A stretch of 64,000 nt of DNA from Ustulina deusta (GCA_023159155.1 JAJNNX010000033.1:62001-126000), one strand, 5' to 3'. Positions 12,960 through 24,927 are shown, numbered from the stretch's first letter. The notes: generated by a model not told the origin, from the sequence alone. Numbers and translations are program-made.

Positions 12960-14801
12960 CTATAGCCTTCTTATCTTCATCCACTCACTAGTTCCAAGTC
13001 CTAGGTTCAATCCATTCCGCGCCCACCATCTCCTTATTGGCCTGGGGTCGCCAATGGCGTCTTCAAGCGCCTCTTCAATATCACACGTCTTATACTCGAC
13101 CCTATGTGTTCTTCCATCGCCGCCGGCTTTCTCGCCCCGCGCATATTGCTTCCACCATTCCAACACGCTGATGTGCCCCTGTTTCGTAGGTGCCACAAGC
13201 ACCTGTGAGTCAAAGGAGAGTTTTTCGCCCTTGAGTTCGTGCCATGTGTCGAGGACTGCGGTCTGACCATGGGCACTTGCGATCTTGCAGACGCCTTCAC
13301 TATAGCCAATGGGGATGCCTGAGCTCTCCCACCAGCGGAGAACAGCTGTTTGGCCATGCTGAGCAGCAGTCAGAAGGCTACGGCCTGGCTTGAGGACGAT
13401 GTTATTATCCTTTAGTGCCGCCTCTACCCACCACTCCAATACCAATAAATGCCCCTCCTTGGAAGCGGACTCAAGTGCTGCTTCCGTATATTTTAGGGGG
13501 AGACCTGAACGTAGCCACCAGTCTAGCACGTGGACATAGCCCATACGCGAAGCGTTATCCAGTGCCTCGGCATCGTATTCCTTCTTCAAGAACGAGGGAG
13601 AGGTATTCCACCAAGTGAGGATATTCACACGCCCGTAAACTCCGGACGCTTTATTTGGGAGGAATTTAGCGCTGAAGGAGGCCCAGAACACTTTGCTCAA
13701 GTGGGTTTCGAGGTAGGTCAGCACGTCAATCAATGAGAACTTCATGATGAGCTTTACAATTAGAGAGGAAATGTAACGGAGCCCCTTCGGGGCTTCGGAA
13801 AGCTTCTGGCATATGACATCGGACCCCGGCGAGGAGAGTATTAGCCATTCCAGATCGTACATGTAAATGTCGATAGGATCGATCAGGTTAGCCCGGTTCT
13901 TCTTCCAATCGAAGGGTTTTTCGAGCGTCGTGTATATGTTCAGCGCCGACGCAATCTCCCAGTCACCGACATGCTCAAAGATGAGGCTCCATATCTCGGG
14001 TGGCAGTGTCTTGGCCACTCGACGGGGCCTGATGGTATGCATGGCTTGCTTCGCGGCAACCTCTACATCATGGCCAAGACTCATAAGTTCGGCTTGGTTC
14101 TTGATTATACCAACAAGATCATTGAAACCATCCCATGACACCACGCGCTTCCCATTTCCGCGTCCCTCGTAATGCCATAAGACCGGCGACATGACCTTGA
14201 TCCAATTCCACTTTCGTTTTATCTTGCTGAGCTGTTTCTTGGTCATGGGGTGCTCCCACATCTGCACCGACATACCCGGCACTAGCAGGATCTTTTTGGA
14301 GACGTCCCAGGCGCGTAAGACTTCGAGTAAGGTGGTGTCGGAAATGCCCGACATCATCTTGGCGAGGTGGTCGGCGTCAAGAGGGGCGAGGACCAGCAAA
14401 TCGGCCCACTCGACAAGTTCGAAGGCAATCTGGCGCGCAGCTTCTATAGCATCCTTCGTTCTTTGGTCTGCATCGATGGTAACGGTTGCCAAGCTTCGGT
14501 TCTCCATTACCATGATCTCGTGTGTAAGTCGCAAAGGTACCTCGTCGACGAGAGCCCGAGTCTCGATCTGGGAATCCTTCAGGAGACGCACGGCAATAGC
14601 CTGAGCGTAGGCGACGTCCCGCTGGCCATTCGCGGCGACGAGCATCCGCAACTTCCTTATGCGCGGCATTTCGTGTAAAGAAGAACACGAGGAGTTGATG
14701 GTTCGGAGCAGCGGTGAGTGGCGGTCGAAGGTTGACAAGGATGGAGATTCAGAGCCGAAGCGCCTGTTCTCCGCCATCCTGCCCGACGAGCGCTCAAGCA
14801 A
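12960..14801 (-). CDS. Flavoprotein (HFCD) / F-box / ankyrin-like repeat fusion protein
   Basis: An uninterrupted 613-residue frame with three parts. Residues about 48-235 resemble the homo-oligomeric flavin Cys decarboxylase fold (PPC decarboxylase/Hal3-like): VEWADLLVLAPLDADHLAKM, then GISDTTLLEVLRAWD, then LLVPGMSVQMWEHP. In true decarboxylases the last motif is PxMNxxMW; here Asn is Ser, so catalysis is doubtful. Residues about 264-300 (TLPPEIWSLIFEHVGDWE) look like an F-box, which recruits Skp1 in SCF ubiquitin ligases. Residues about 390-600 hold five repeats of the type ASxxGHxxVLxWW (SASKEGHLLVLEWW, TAAQHGQTAVLRWW, TKQGHISVLEWW) spaced 33-38 residues, ankyrin-like. A flavin-sensing substrate adaptor is one inference. 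ATG 14801 is the first in frame; M9 is an alternative. Confidence 0.8.
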   Translation of the reverse strand: MLERSSGRMAENRRFGSESPSLSTFDRHSPLLRTINSSCSSLHEMPRIRKLRMLVAANGQRDVAYAQAIAVRLLKDSQIETRALVDEVPLRLTHEIMVMENRSLATVTIDADQRTKDAIEAARQIAFELVEWADLLVLAPLDADHLAKMMSGISDTTLLEVLRAWDVSKKILLVPGMSVQMWEHPMTKKQLSKIKRKWNWIKVMSPVLWHYEGRGNGKRVVSWDGFNDLVGIIKNQAELMSLGHDVEVAAKQAMHTIRPRRVAKTLPPEIWSLIFEHVGDWEIASALNIYTTLEKPFDWKKNRANLIDPIDIYMYDLEWLILSSPGSDVICQKLSEAPKGLRYISSLIVKLIMKFSLIDVLTYLETHLSKVFWASFSAKFLPNKASGVYGRVNILTWWNTSPSFLKKEYDAEALDNASRMGYVHVLDWWLRSGLPLKYTEAALESASKEGHLLVLEWWVEAALKDNNIVLKPGRSLLTAAQHGQTAVLRWWESSGIPIGYSEGVCKIASAHGQTAVLDTWHELKGEKLSFDSQVLVAPTKQGHISVLEWWKQYARGEKAGGDGRTHRVEYKTCDIEEALEDAIGDPRPIRRWWARNGLNLGLGTSEWMKIRRL

Positions 14802-15809
14802 CTACGAGGTAGGCAGGTAGTTTGATCGCCGTCGATGATGGAAAGGGAAGCTCGTGAGCTCACGGCCAGGGCGTTGGGTTCGTAAGGTTTCCAGGTCGAG
14901 GCCAAAGTACACGGGCGAAGGCCAATGGAATGCTGCTTGTGCCCCGCCACCAGTGAGACAATCAACCGCGAGCGAGACAACAATGACAATGCTTTGTTCT
15001 GCCGATGGCGCGAAGTGTGTATGGTCTCTCGTGTGGCAATGGCAAGATATACAGCGTCCAGTATTTGCAATGCAGAGGTAAGTATTAGGTAAATGTGGCG
15101 ATGACTTTGTTGTCAATCGCACGTCAGTGGAATGATAGTTGCTTGCGCTGCGTTGTACTACCTACTTGTAGGTTTCTGTTTCTACAAAAATAAAAGTGGC
15201 TCTACGGCATGACCCCTGCAGAATGCCGCCTATGTCAGCTCATGGCTGGGACTACCTCCATCCCTCCGACTTCACTAGGGCCTCATCCGATTGGGTACAA
15301 TCAGTTCATTAGGAGATAACCTTCAATGACTAAATAGCATCGAGGCGAACACTCAATACTTATCGTACTTACTATATACGCATGCTGCTATGTGTTGAGG
15401 GATGTTACATACATCGAACTAAATAATGAGGAGGCTCATCTGGTGCGCTGGGCCAAATGATACTCAAAGAAATCAAGCAATTCATCTCTATCACCGCTAT
15501 TCGGCCTCGCCCCCGCCAGGGCGACCTTGTCAAATCTGGCCGTAACCTCGACGTAGACCACATGTCGTCTGTGAGACTGTAAAAACTCCAAAATGTTGTG
15601 GGTGTAAGCTGGTATCCTGTCTGCCGAAGGGGCCACGAGTACCGTATACGTCATATGCATGGCGCTCGCTGACTCGGGAAGTCTGCCCTTCTAAGTACGG
15701 AATGTTAAAGCTGCCCATTGGTATGTCGGCCAGCTTCTGGTGTGTAGGCGTAACCTTGTATTCTTCAAAACCCAGACTCGAACGCCATATTCGCTTGCTC
15801 AATGTGTAG
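14802..15809. other. Intergenic: promoter of the fusion gene and 3' region of the BTB gene
   Basis: Bases 14802-15130 are the probable leader and promoter of the minus-strand gene starting at 14801. Bases 15436-15809 lie just downstream of the BTB-gene stop on the same strand and hold two short open frames in different phases, most likely 3' UTR. Confidence 0.4.
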
Positions 15810-17755
15810 TTAACGTAACCCAATCACGCTCATCTCAAGTGTCCACACCCTTCGAATCCATACTTTGAGAGGCCCGTCAACCCCTTCGACATTCTTCAGC
15901 TCAACGCCTTCCCACCAGCAACGACGAGCAGGCTTCCGCCAGAAAAGGAGAAGCTTCTGCGCCATGCCTACAGCGTTGTTGCCCATCTCGTTGCCGCGAA
16001 TATCACTGCGAAGCCTGGCAAGGGCTAGGCTGCAGACTACTGCCTTGTTGGGTTCACCGGCACGATGACCCCATCGATCATCGTGGTTAAAGCCGCTTCG
16101 TTCCCGTGTCAGTTAGCTATCAAATTGAGATGGAAGAAGCCACTCACCCAGCCGTCAACATTTCGATCAGATGAGCTTCAGTAGTACCAGGTTCATCGCT
16201 ACGTTTCAGCCCCGAGAAAATGCCATCTTGCTTCAAGAGAGCTCTGGATGCTGCGCGTTTAACTTCAATCATATTTAACTGGTTGATGTCTGGCCGAGGG
16301 GGGATGGCATAGAAGTCGAGGTCTTCTCTCAAGACAATGATCCCAGCTCGCTTATTACCATCTTCGCTGCGCCCACCAAGTGAGTCAATGGGAACAACTC
16401 CACCATCAGGTGAGGCATTGGGTGAGGATTCATTGGGTATGGATTGGGCCACAGTGCGAAAAAACTCGAGCATGTATTGCAGAGAGGCAGGGTCATACTG
16501 AGAGGTGAGGTCAGTGAAATGAATATTTATATTGGATATAAGGTTGCGTATGGTGGAGCAGCGAGGGAAAGGGGTATTAGTCAGGCTAGGTGTGATCGAG
16601 CAGCTAATGCCTGGAGCATCTTGGGTGACTTGAGAAATGGGGTTGTCACTCAGGGTACTGACATCGACCTGGACGGCATCACCGTCAGAAAAGCCACCCA
16701 TATGGCCCTCTGGAAAGAGTCCGTTGGGAAATAGAGACAAAAGAACAAATTCAGGTAATGTTAGCAGTTCATCTCTCGAAAGAACGAAACGTGTGCCCCT
16801 GTGTCAGAGGGTTTCAGCAAATGTGTTTAATATATCCCAAATCTACATCGCCCTACCTTAGGTCCATTGTGATTGTTTCATCAGCACCGACATCTATGCA
16901 TCTTTGTCAGCATCCACGCTATCATAAATACCAATGGGGCGATTTACCTCCAATGGAGTTGACCGGAGGCCCTCCTTGCTGAACTTGAGTAATAATACTC
17001 GCTGCACCCCCGGCGGCCGCCATGAGATAGGTGAAAGAAAGGAGTGGGCTATATCCTTCGGAGTAGGCAGGTGGAGGCTCGCTAGAATCGTCGACCTTAT
17101 GACCCGAAGATTCGCCTTTGACGTCTTGTGGAAGTGCGCGCTTGGTCTCAGCGACTGTGTCCTGGAACGAGGTCGAGGGTCCAAAAGGCTGGTCAGAGGA
17201 GCTCGAGGCTACGGGGGCGTAAGCCGGGGCTGCTGCAGCGGACGAAGGCCCGGTTTCCGAGAAAGCGGTGGAAACGGCGGTCGGGAGCCTGAAGTGGTCG
17301 TCGGCAAGATCTTCGGCCGAAGCGTACGCGTAAAGACTAGAAAAGGGAGGCGGCGGCGCTGGTCGCGAGAACGAGGTAGAGGCCGGCGCCTCGGAGCTGG
17401 CGTAGGGGTACTGGGGCGGAGGAGAGCGTGCACGGTGGAGATTTTCGTCGATGTCGTCGTCGTCGTCGCCGTCGCCGTTGTTGTTGTTGCTGTCGTCGTC
17501 GTCGGCGTGGGAGGTAAATGCAAGGCTCGCGTGTTCAACGGCAGTCTGCGGGAGCCCAGCGAACACGGACTCTCCGTGACTTTCTCCGTGACTTTCTTCC
17601 TGCGAGTCGGACAACGTGGCGGCGGCTTGGAATTCTGCACAGGCAAAGAAAGAACAGGGCTGGAGCAAAGTGTCGGGGTGTGATCACAAATGGAGGATGG
17701 CGCCCGTGTTTGGTAGTTTGATTACAGACGGCGACGCTGCCACGGTGGGGGTCAT
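15810..17755 (-). CDS. Whi2-like BTB/POZ protein
   Basis: Spliced by hand on the minus strand: 16948-17659, 16857-16893, 16148-16798 and 15810-16095, with a proposed first exon 17726-17755 (ATG 17755), 571 residues, all phases matching. The first exon is the weakest part; the frame from 17634 inward is solid. The N-terminal half is disordered: acidic (DDDDSNNNNGDGDDDDD), Pro/Ser/Ala-rich, with PPPAYSEGY. The BTB (T1/KCTD-type) core spans the small exon: DVGADETITMDLR, then GTRFVLSRDELLTLPEF, then VLLSLFPNGLFPEG. The C-terminal KVWIRRVWTLEMSVIGLR is typical of Whi2-like fungal proteins, as is RRCWWEGVEL. In yeast, Whi2 works with Psr phosphatases in the general stress response and restrains TORC1 when amino acids are low. 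Localisation and partners here are inferred. Confidence 0.8.
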
Positions 17756-17893
17756 GGATTGGATGTGATCTCGAACGTGGGAGACGGGTATTGGCATTCG
17801 TCTGGATTGAGGCCAATTGTCGTCTTTGACACGAATGTTGGCAATGAGCGGAGTGGGCGTCGGCCTAATATGATCAACAACTATCGAAAGCAA

Positions 17894-18591
17894 AGCTGAA
17901 GCAGTTCAGCATCAAAGCAGGTTCGCTACTGGGGAAGGAGACATTCGACAACAGGAGAGGCGTGCTAGACTGTCTAGTATCTAGTAGGGAGGTAGTACTA
18001 ACCATGTTGCCAATGTTCGGTGTGCGATGTACCTACCTGCAACTGTGGTACCTACTTCTACAACAGCATGCCTAAGGTACCTAAACCGTCAGGCGTGCCC
18101 CATGTAACATGTTCCGCAACTCTTAGTGGCCCGCTAGCCGCCTGCGCTATGTACCCATGTAGTGTAGGTAGTAGTATACTACCTTCATCCTACTACGCAT
18201 AGGTTCCTAGCCTTGCAATCTCTTCAAGTTGTCACGTCGACTTCCATGTCAATAAAGGTTTGGTAAGGCGTGTTACATCCTAACCTACAGGTAGGTAGTA
18301 GCACTTCAATTTGTACAGAAACTACTGCAGAAGCCACTCATATCGAATGGAAGCAATCGAAACCCAAAATATACCATTGTGAACATCTATATACCAGAGG
18401 CAGGCCCATTGTGTTCAAGTTAACAGGCGTGATGGCGGCCTCGATCAGTCTGTGTAAGCAAGGCAATTGAACCACTTTCATCCATCGGTTGACCAACGAC
18501 ACATGTCAGTAAGTATTGCTTGTCCGCCCATGCCACCCAACAACCGACTCGCATCCGTCCAACGCCATCCGGCGCCCCAGCAGCCCGTCCA
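17894..18591. other. Intergenic
   Basis: No gene seen. Rich in short TAGGTA/CCTAC motifs (18025-18080, 18165-18190, 18285-18300). The left part may be promoter or leader of the Whi2-like gene. Confidence 0.4.
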
Positions 18592-19153
18592 TTACGCAAT
18601 GCACTTGCCGTGCTTGATGACGTTGTGGCTCTTGCTACCGCAGTGGACCGTCGACTTGTGGTGTTTGCAGGTTCTCACGAACGTGCCATCGGCGAACAGC
18701 GCGTTCGGCTCGCCATCGCTGCCACAGTCGCGGAACTCCACTACAACCGATGCCCATTAGAGTCAGTTATCACTGCCTTCAGCGTGCTCTGCAAGTGTTT
18801 TGGACGCTCAGAGAGAACTTTCAAGACATGGGCCCAGCTTAAACAGGATTCATTGTGCTTTTGGAATCGTTAGAAAAGTGGTACTTACGAGCCCGGCTGC
18901 TCCCAGGCAGCTCGAAAGTCATGCCGCACGGCGAATCGGTCAACAGGTCGAGGATCACAGCGGGCGGGCAAGCCGACTTGCCCTCTAGCCAGACGACCCA
19001 GTGGTTGGTTTGGTCCTCGTCTTGGAGCTGTTGCCCGAAGGCAACGTTGGAAATATTGGATTTGGCTTCGGGTTGAGTGTCGACCTGAGGCACGGCGATA
19101 GCCGCTGGGATGATGGTACTCAAAAGAGTGATGGCGACTGCAGCGGTGCGCAT
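18592..19153 (-). CDS. Small secreted cysteine-containing protein
   Basis: Two exons on the minus strand, 18889-19153 and 18592-18740, separated by a 148-base intron with GTAAGT and TTGTAG ends; 137 residues. The N-terminus MRTAAVAITLLSTIIPAAIA is a clear signal peptide, probably cleaved before VPQVD. The mature part has six cysteines (SAC, SPC, RDC, RTC, VHC, GKC), enough for three disulfides, and a basic His/Lys-rich tail such as TCKHHKSTVHCGSKSHNVIK. There is no transmembrane segment and no GPI-like tail. Size, secretion signal and paired cysteines fit the loose class of small secreted proteins that includes effectors and antimicrobial proteins. No family is recognised, so the function is unknown. 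Without splicing the frame would run into a stop after HFSNDSKSTMNPV. Confidence 0.8.
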
Positions 19154-20126
19154 GATGGGCTTCTGGAGGGTAGGTAGACGAAGATGAGCAACTTGAGTAT
19201 GATAAATGAGGTTTTGGGGGTTTCCTTGATGATAGCGAGAGACTTGGGTAACTTGAGCTCCAGGAGGAGCAGCTCAGGCTACGTATTATAGACGCGAAGA
19301 GGCAGAAGATTGTCCTCCAGAATCGCTGTCGCTTCCCGGGCTTGCGTCACAGTTTCATGCCATGCCTCGGGCTCGGAGCAAACAATAGACGAATAAAACT
19401 ATCCACCTTGGTGATCGGGATAGGCATGACTATGTCTAAGCACATCACGATGGCTGGAACGACATACAAGGTTTTGGTATCTATTTATACTATTTATAGG
19501 CTTACTGATCTATGAATAAGGTAGCTAACCTAATGGCGCGGGCATTTCGCGCATTGGCAGACACCCAGATCTTTGAGTATCATATCAACTTACCTAAACC
19601 TAGATACATTCCAAACACCTCCACTCGTAAGAACTTCGATTGGTTGCTTGTGAAGAGAGAGCAGACACTCGGCGTGAATCAACAGCCCTGCATAGCCTTA
19701 GATATACGGAGCTTTGGGTATAACCCGAGAACTCTCCTAATTCCTTGAGCTGAGAGTATTACACCCTGTCCTCGAAAGAGCGAGTATAGGACCAAAACCT
19801 GGAAACGGATCCCGATGAAATAGGAGACGAGTGGAAAATTAAGTTCTAGCTTGTGATAGCTAAGGTCGTTTCCATTAGAGATCAAGGGGGTCTCTCAGAG
19901 TACCGGTCTTAGAAAATCTATTATCGTCCGTGTCTGCTTTAGGACATCACATGTATTTTACATCTTTTGAGGCCGCCAAGCCATGCCGGGTAGGCAAAAG
20001 CTAGATATTCTCCCTCGACCGAAGTCATTCTCCCTCGTCGGTTTTCCGACAAGCATTCTCCGGATCGCCGCTTTTTATTGCCCCAGTTGAGATTTCAGCC
20101 AACATATCGGTGTGAGCTTACGGAGT
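19154..20126. other. Intergenic
   Basis: No gene seen. The right half of the secreted-protein promoter lies at 19154-19300; the remainder up to the SEC13 stop at 20127 shows no coding signature. Confidence 0.45.
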
Positions 20127-21306
20127 TCATTCCTCCATGGTCTTAACACGTTCCCATTCACCTCTGAGGTTCTCTTTCCACAGGGAGACTTTGTTGTCGC
20201 CGCCGCTAACGGCTAACACGTTCCCACTCAGACTCCAACTAACCCGCCAGACGATAGCGTCGAAGTTCAGCACCTTGCACGACCACTGCCCTTGGGTAGC
20301 ATTATCACTTGTCCAAATGCGCACTGTCTTGTCCTGTGAGGCTGACGCGATGTAGCTCTTCTGTAGTACCGTGGGACTCCAGGCTACATCACGCACCCAG
20401 TCTGTGTGGCCAACCAGCGGCTCCCGCTCCTGCTTGTAGCTCTGTGTAGCCGAATCATAGGTCCAGAGCTTCAAGGCGTTGTCACAACCACCTGTCACGA
20501 AGCGGCGCTGGCCCAGAGCGCCCGGGGCTGGTGGATTTGACGAAACGATACTGCCAGGAGTAGTCGACGGTGCCCATGAGACGGAGTTTACGCCGAGTCC
20601 ATGCGCAGGGAAGATTACGTTGGAGAAATTGTTGTCTTTGAATTCGAGAACCGACACGGAGCCATCGGAGGAGGCGCAGGCGAGGAGACAGCCCGATTCA
20701 TGGGGTGACCAAGATACCATATTTACAGAGGCCTTGTGCAGGGCGAACTCAAAGATTCGTTGCCACTGGTTCGATTGCTCGCGCCAGATAAAGACTTTGC
20801 CGTCGTAGCCAGCCGAAGCGAGGATATTGCCATATTTCGGGTGTGCCCAAGACACACACCATACTGCACCCTCATGACTATGACATTCCTCAGTCAGTAC
20901 TTCGATCCTCCCGGTCGGTGTCGAGCACCGTGTATTGCAGCTCGTACCCTTTCAGTGTCTCGATCAACCTCTGCGATTCACCCTCAATCTCGAAGATCTT
21001 GATAGTCTTGTCGGAGGAGCATGTCGCAAGCCGTCTTCCGTAATAGTCGAGGACTGCATCGTGCTAGTCAAGGTCAGTCGCGGTGCCGTAATCTTCGCGC
21101 ATGGGCAATAATGGAACGTGTTGGACTTAGAACGCAAGCCGCTCGGGGTCGGGATGAGCACACGGGCAATTCCTGGGCAATCAATGAAAGGATACGACGT
21201 ACAATCATCTCATCATGGCCGGAATTTGATATTACCTGAGCCTGTGGTCGACGTTAGCTCACTCTCTTCAATATAGTGCCAAGACAACCAAATCGATATT
21301 TACCAT
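20127..21306 (-). CDS. SEC13: Sec13, COPII coat and nuclear pore WD40 protein
   Basis: Sec13 pairs with Sec31 in the outer COPII coat for ER export and is also part of the Nup84/Y nucleoporin complex. Exons on the minus strand are 21304-21306 (only the ATG), 21203-21241, 20948-21063 and 20127-20877, giving 302 residues, the usual Sec13 length. The N-terminus reads [14 protein letters not shown], then [20 protein letters not shown], a hallmark of the family. Further blades include [25 protein letters not shown]-type repeats, [23 protein letters not shown] and [13 protein letters not shown], consistent with a six-bladed propeller completed by Sec31. The first coding exon being exactly ATG is inferred from GTAAAT directly after it and CCACAG before GCTCAG. 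Confidence 0.93.
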
Positions 21307-22301
21307 TTTCAAGTAATTAGGCACCGTATAGCGCAAATGAAATACAGTAGGAAGAGATATCAGACGATCAATGGGCTTGTTGGTGGGAAGCCAGCCAAAA
21401 GGAGGATACAGGTAGTTCGTAGAGATACTTGTCCAGATGTTTAGCTGGCCTTGTGCTCTAAGGCGTCTCAGGCCATCTCTCGCAGGTGCACTACCGGTCT
21501 CTCCCCAGCGCGCCTACCTATAGGTACGACGCCCCACCAATCGAGGTGGGTCCCGGCGAGGTAAGGAAGATCAGAGCAGTGACTTCAAGTCTCTAAGGCT
21601 GCCAAGTCGAAAAGTGGTCATAGCATCAACCGAGACGACTTGTCAACTGTTCTCCAACCATATTACAGCTGGCACTCGGAGGTTACGTACCCCAGTCCAG
21701 CATGAAGTACCTAGTACGCATTTAGGTTAGTCGGGTAGCAGTCCCTTGAGCCGCATTTTACCATTTGTACCGAGGCTGGAATGGGGAACATCTTGTGATA
21801 TCGGCGTCAGCCCGAGTTCGGCTTTGCAATAATTCCAACTGTACTGCTGTACACTATATTGTACAAATAGTTGTTTTCTAGTCCTCTAAATGCACGTACC
21901 GCCGTGTTGAGCCGAACCCAAACGAGTTTTTCAGGTTCTTTTCCTTGAGCCGGCAAGACAGATAGTGACCCGTGTGCCTTTCGCTCGGCCCGTGCATCCA
22001 TTCACTGTGGCTGTGGTACCCAATTACGTTGCAAGTAGCAAGACAGAGATCTACCAAAACATATCGGACGAACAACATTTTACCACCGCCACCATCATCA
22101 TCGTCATCCTCCAGTCTTTGTTGCGTACCCTTATTTTCCCTTCCTTGCAGAATAGCGCCAACCTTTCCCGGACAGTTCTCGCCAACGCCCGGAACTCTAA
22201 AGTACTAGTCGCAACTGTGAACCAAACGCAAAGCTTCCCTTCGGCCATCAAGCTTTCGAGTAATACCTCACTCAGGTTCATCACAAGACGCATTTCTCAC
22301 C
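21307..22301. promoter_or_regulatory. Shared intergenic region between SEC13 and PEX20
   Basis: About 1 kb separates the divergent SEC13 and PEX20 start codons. No gene was found in it. A pyrimidine-rich stretch at about 22080-22160 is a likely leader for PEX20. Confidence 0.45.
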
Positions 22302-23475
22302 ATGGCGGACGGTTCTTGTGGCCCATCCAACGCCTTCAAGGGTCTGGCTCGTCACATTGAGCAAGACCGCTCTCATCAGCAAGACCGAGTTGCTCCGAGC
22401 CCTCAACACCCTGCGCAGGTTCGTGTCTAGCCCTCACCTCATCTGGCACCGTCTTGCGAATAAGGTACTCATTTCTCATCTAGAACTTTCGTTCCGCGCC
22501 GCTGAACTCTGGCCTGACCGCCCAGTTCGGTGCCTTTCAGCAGCAAAATGCGGCACTCCCTCAGCATCCGTCAATCGGCTGGAAGCCTTATTCCCACCCT
22601 ACTAATCTCCCATCTCATCCAGCCCAAGCAGCCACTTTCTTTCCACAACAGCCAACCCAGCTACCTCCAGGGTTCAGCTCGAGTACAAGTGGCAATTGGG
22701 TTAATGACTTTCAGCAGATGAGTTTCGCTGATGGTCACACTACTCCGCTTCACAATCAACCCACTCATAGTGCGATCATGGGACAACCCAGTGTAGCCGA
22801 CACTATGCGCTCGAATTTTGCAGCCCGGCAACAGCCGACTTTCCAACCCTTCCGGCCTCCGCCTGGAGGTCTCCGTCCGATCAATCACCACGTTGGAATG
22901 TTCCCAACCAATAACGATATTCAAAGACCCGAGGTTGTTGGTATGTAGCAGCGAAAGCCCCGAGTTGAAGGCAAAACTAAACGTAAATCCTAGAAAACGC
23001 CTCCCTTGCTTTCAATGCCCAAACAGAAGCCATCCTCGAGCAAGAGTTTGAGGAAGCAATGCATGCATGGATGCTTCAGAACGGACCAGGAACCGAGATG
23101 AGTGATCAAAATGAGCTCAGTGCCCAAGAAGGTGACAATTTAACCGCCAGTCCCAATGCCACTTCCGCCGAACCCACAGCCTACGACACACCTGAGAAAG
23201 ACCCGGCAGGGAATCGAGACGAGTTGGCTCGCGCGGCCCAGCAGCTTGTCGATTCACTCGCTGATAATACCTCTGAGAAGTTCAAAAATTCTGACTTCTT
23301 GGCGCTAATGCGCCGTATCGCATCTCAAGAACTTACAGTTCAGGGCAACGATCTAGTGGAGACACAACCTAGTACCATCACCAACTCGAGTTCTTACGTA
23401 ACTGGCACAACTTCGACTGCCGCAAATGAGCCGGTTCGTACATCTTCACCCGGCGGTAATCAACGAATCGTTTAA
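22302..23475 (+). CDS. PEX20: Peroxin 20, PTS2 co-receptor
   Basis: Pex20 is the filamentous-fungal co-receptor that, with Pex7, imports PTS2 proteins into peroxisomes and recycles through ubiquitination of an N-terminal cysteine. Exons are 22302-22418, 22484-22940 and 22994-23475; 351 residues, phases matching. The start MADGSCGPSNAFKGLARHI carries the conserved Cys6. A Gln/Pro-rich middle holds a WxxxF Pex13/Pex14-type motif, WVNDF at 111-115. Downstream come EAILEQEFEEAMHAW and the conserved C-terminal helix region ARAAQQLVDSLADN, then SEKFKNSDFLALMRRI. The unspliced reading stops at VRV shortly after exon 1, which confirms the first intron. The neighbouring hydrolase carries a PTS1 tail. 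Confidence 0.88.
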
Positions 23476-24927
23476 ATTACAACTCCTCAGCCTTCTAGAT
23501 CAGGTCAGCACCAAGCAAACAAGTGCCTACAGGGAAGGGGAGGTGGGTTTTTAAGGAACGGGTCGATCGCAGAGTTTTCAGCGATTAACCATAGTTAGTG
23601 ACTTTACATGAAGAATTCGCAGGGTAGCTATTTGGTAACCCTCGGGTGTTCAGAAGCGGGCGACACAAATGCAATGAGCGATCGAAGGTAGCCAATGCTG
23701 CACAATGCAGTAACGGTTATGCCTCTAATCTAATACATCGTTTGCTTTAGTCTCAGAATATCTGGCAAGCCAAAGATTATTGGGAAAAGGATACTATTAG
23801 AAAGTGAATAGCACCGAAAAAGCTCCATATGCTTCATCGGAAGTTCACTGTATAGACATCATTACAATTTCATGGATTACAGCGACCCCATAAGGCATAG
23901 TGATAATCAGCTTTTGGTGATTGTAGTAGACCTCAGAAGCCTATACTCTCAGAGCAAGTGTATATCAATCACTTGAGAACTCTAAGCTCTCGCCACCACG
24001 TCCGACTGCGACTATGCATATATTTCCATATTAGCCAGCAGTAGACTACCTACATATTACACATCAGTCGTAGTAGTTTCACCAGACGAACGTATAGGTA
24101 AATGCATTCAAGTTTTCAATTATTATCTAGTTGGGGTAACTAACTAACCCTTTTTCTTTATTTGTAGTCCTAATCCGTATCTTTTAATATTAAAATTTTT
24201 GGTGACATATTATGTACAATAAATATACATTGGATTAGCAAAATAATAGATTAAGTTGACAAGGAGTATAAACTGTATTAGTCCAAGGAGCTGAGGGAAT
24301 TTAACATGAGATAACGAAAAAGTAAAATTCAGAAAAAGATTTTTTTTTTTTTTTAAATCAAGACATGTAGGTTGCTATCGAATCTCAAGTTGCTTGAAAG
24401 CCACAAGAGTGAATGCAGCAAGGTGTTATATCAAGTTCCACGCCAGTGTCTTTCGAAAACCCGGGGTTGAAGCCTTAGACCTCATGCGGGGGTGGGGAGG
24501 TGGGGGCAGATTTATCCTGGCAAGCCTGGCTCAAGGGAACCCCCCTGTTAGCTCAGGGGTTCTGTGGGAACATCTAGCAAATCGTAAGTATAGTACCATT
24601 CGGGGCACTCTTGTTTCCAACGTATTTAGAGGTGGGATCGCCTCCCCGACAAGACCTCCTGTTTGAAGTACAATGTTTACCTGGCCATACACAGTTTCGC
24701 GATGAAAGGTAAGAGGAGCATATAGGTTGGAAGGGGAAATGTGGTATTTTAATCACTCAAACATAGAAAAATTAACAACTCAGGCTTCCCGAACATGAAT
24801 CAGTCAGGTTTTCATCCCGTTTTAATGGTCAGAAAATGATACAACATATGACTTCTGGTGAAAGCAGCCCTCGCAAATTTACCGCCTCTTCAACATGCGC
24901 CTCAAGGGTGGTCTTACGACAGATGGC
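23476..24927. other. Intergenic, AT-rich
   Basis: No gene seen. Bases 24130-24370 are AT-rich with a 16-base T run at about 24339-24354. No repeat ends were found. Confidence 0.45.

Noticed and set aside
15436..15823. Two out-of-phase minus-strand frames downstream of the BTB gene
   Set aside because: They begin inside the BTB gene's last codons and are most simply its 3' UTR; a frameshifted small gene is possible but unsupported.
16934..17683. 249-residue plus-strand frame rich in Val/Gly/Arg
   Set aside because: Antisense shadow of the Whi2-like gene's Asp/Pro/Ser-rich exon.
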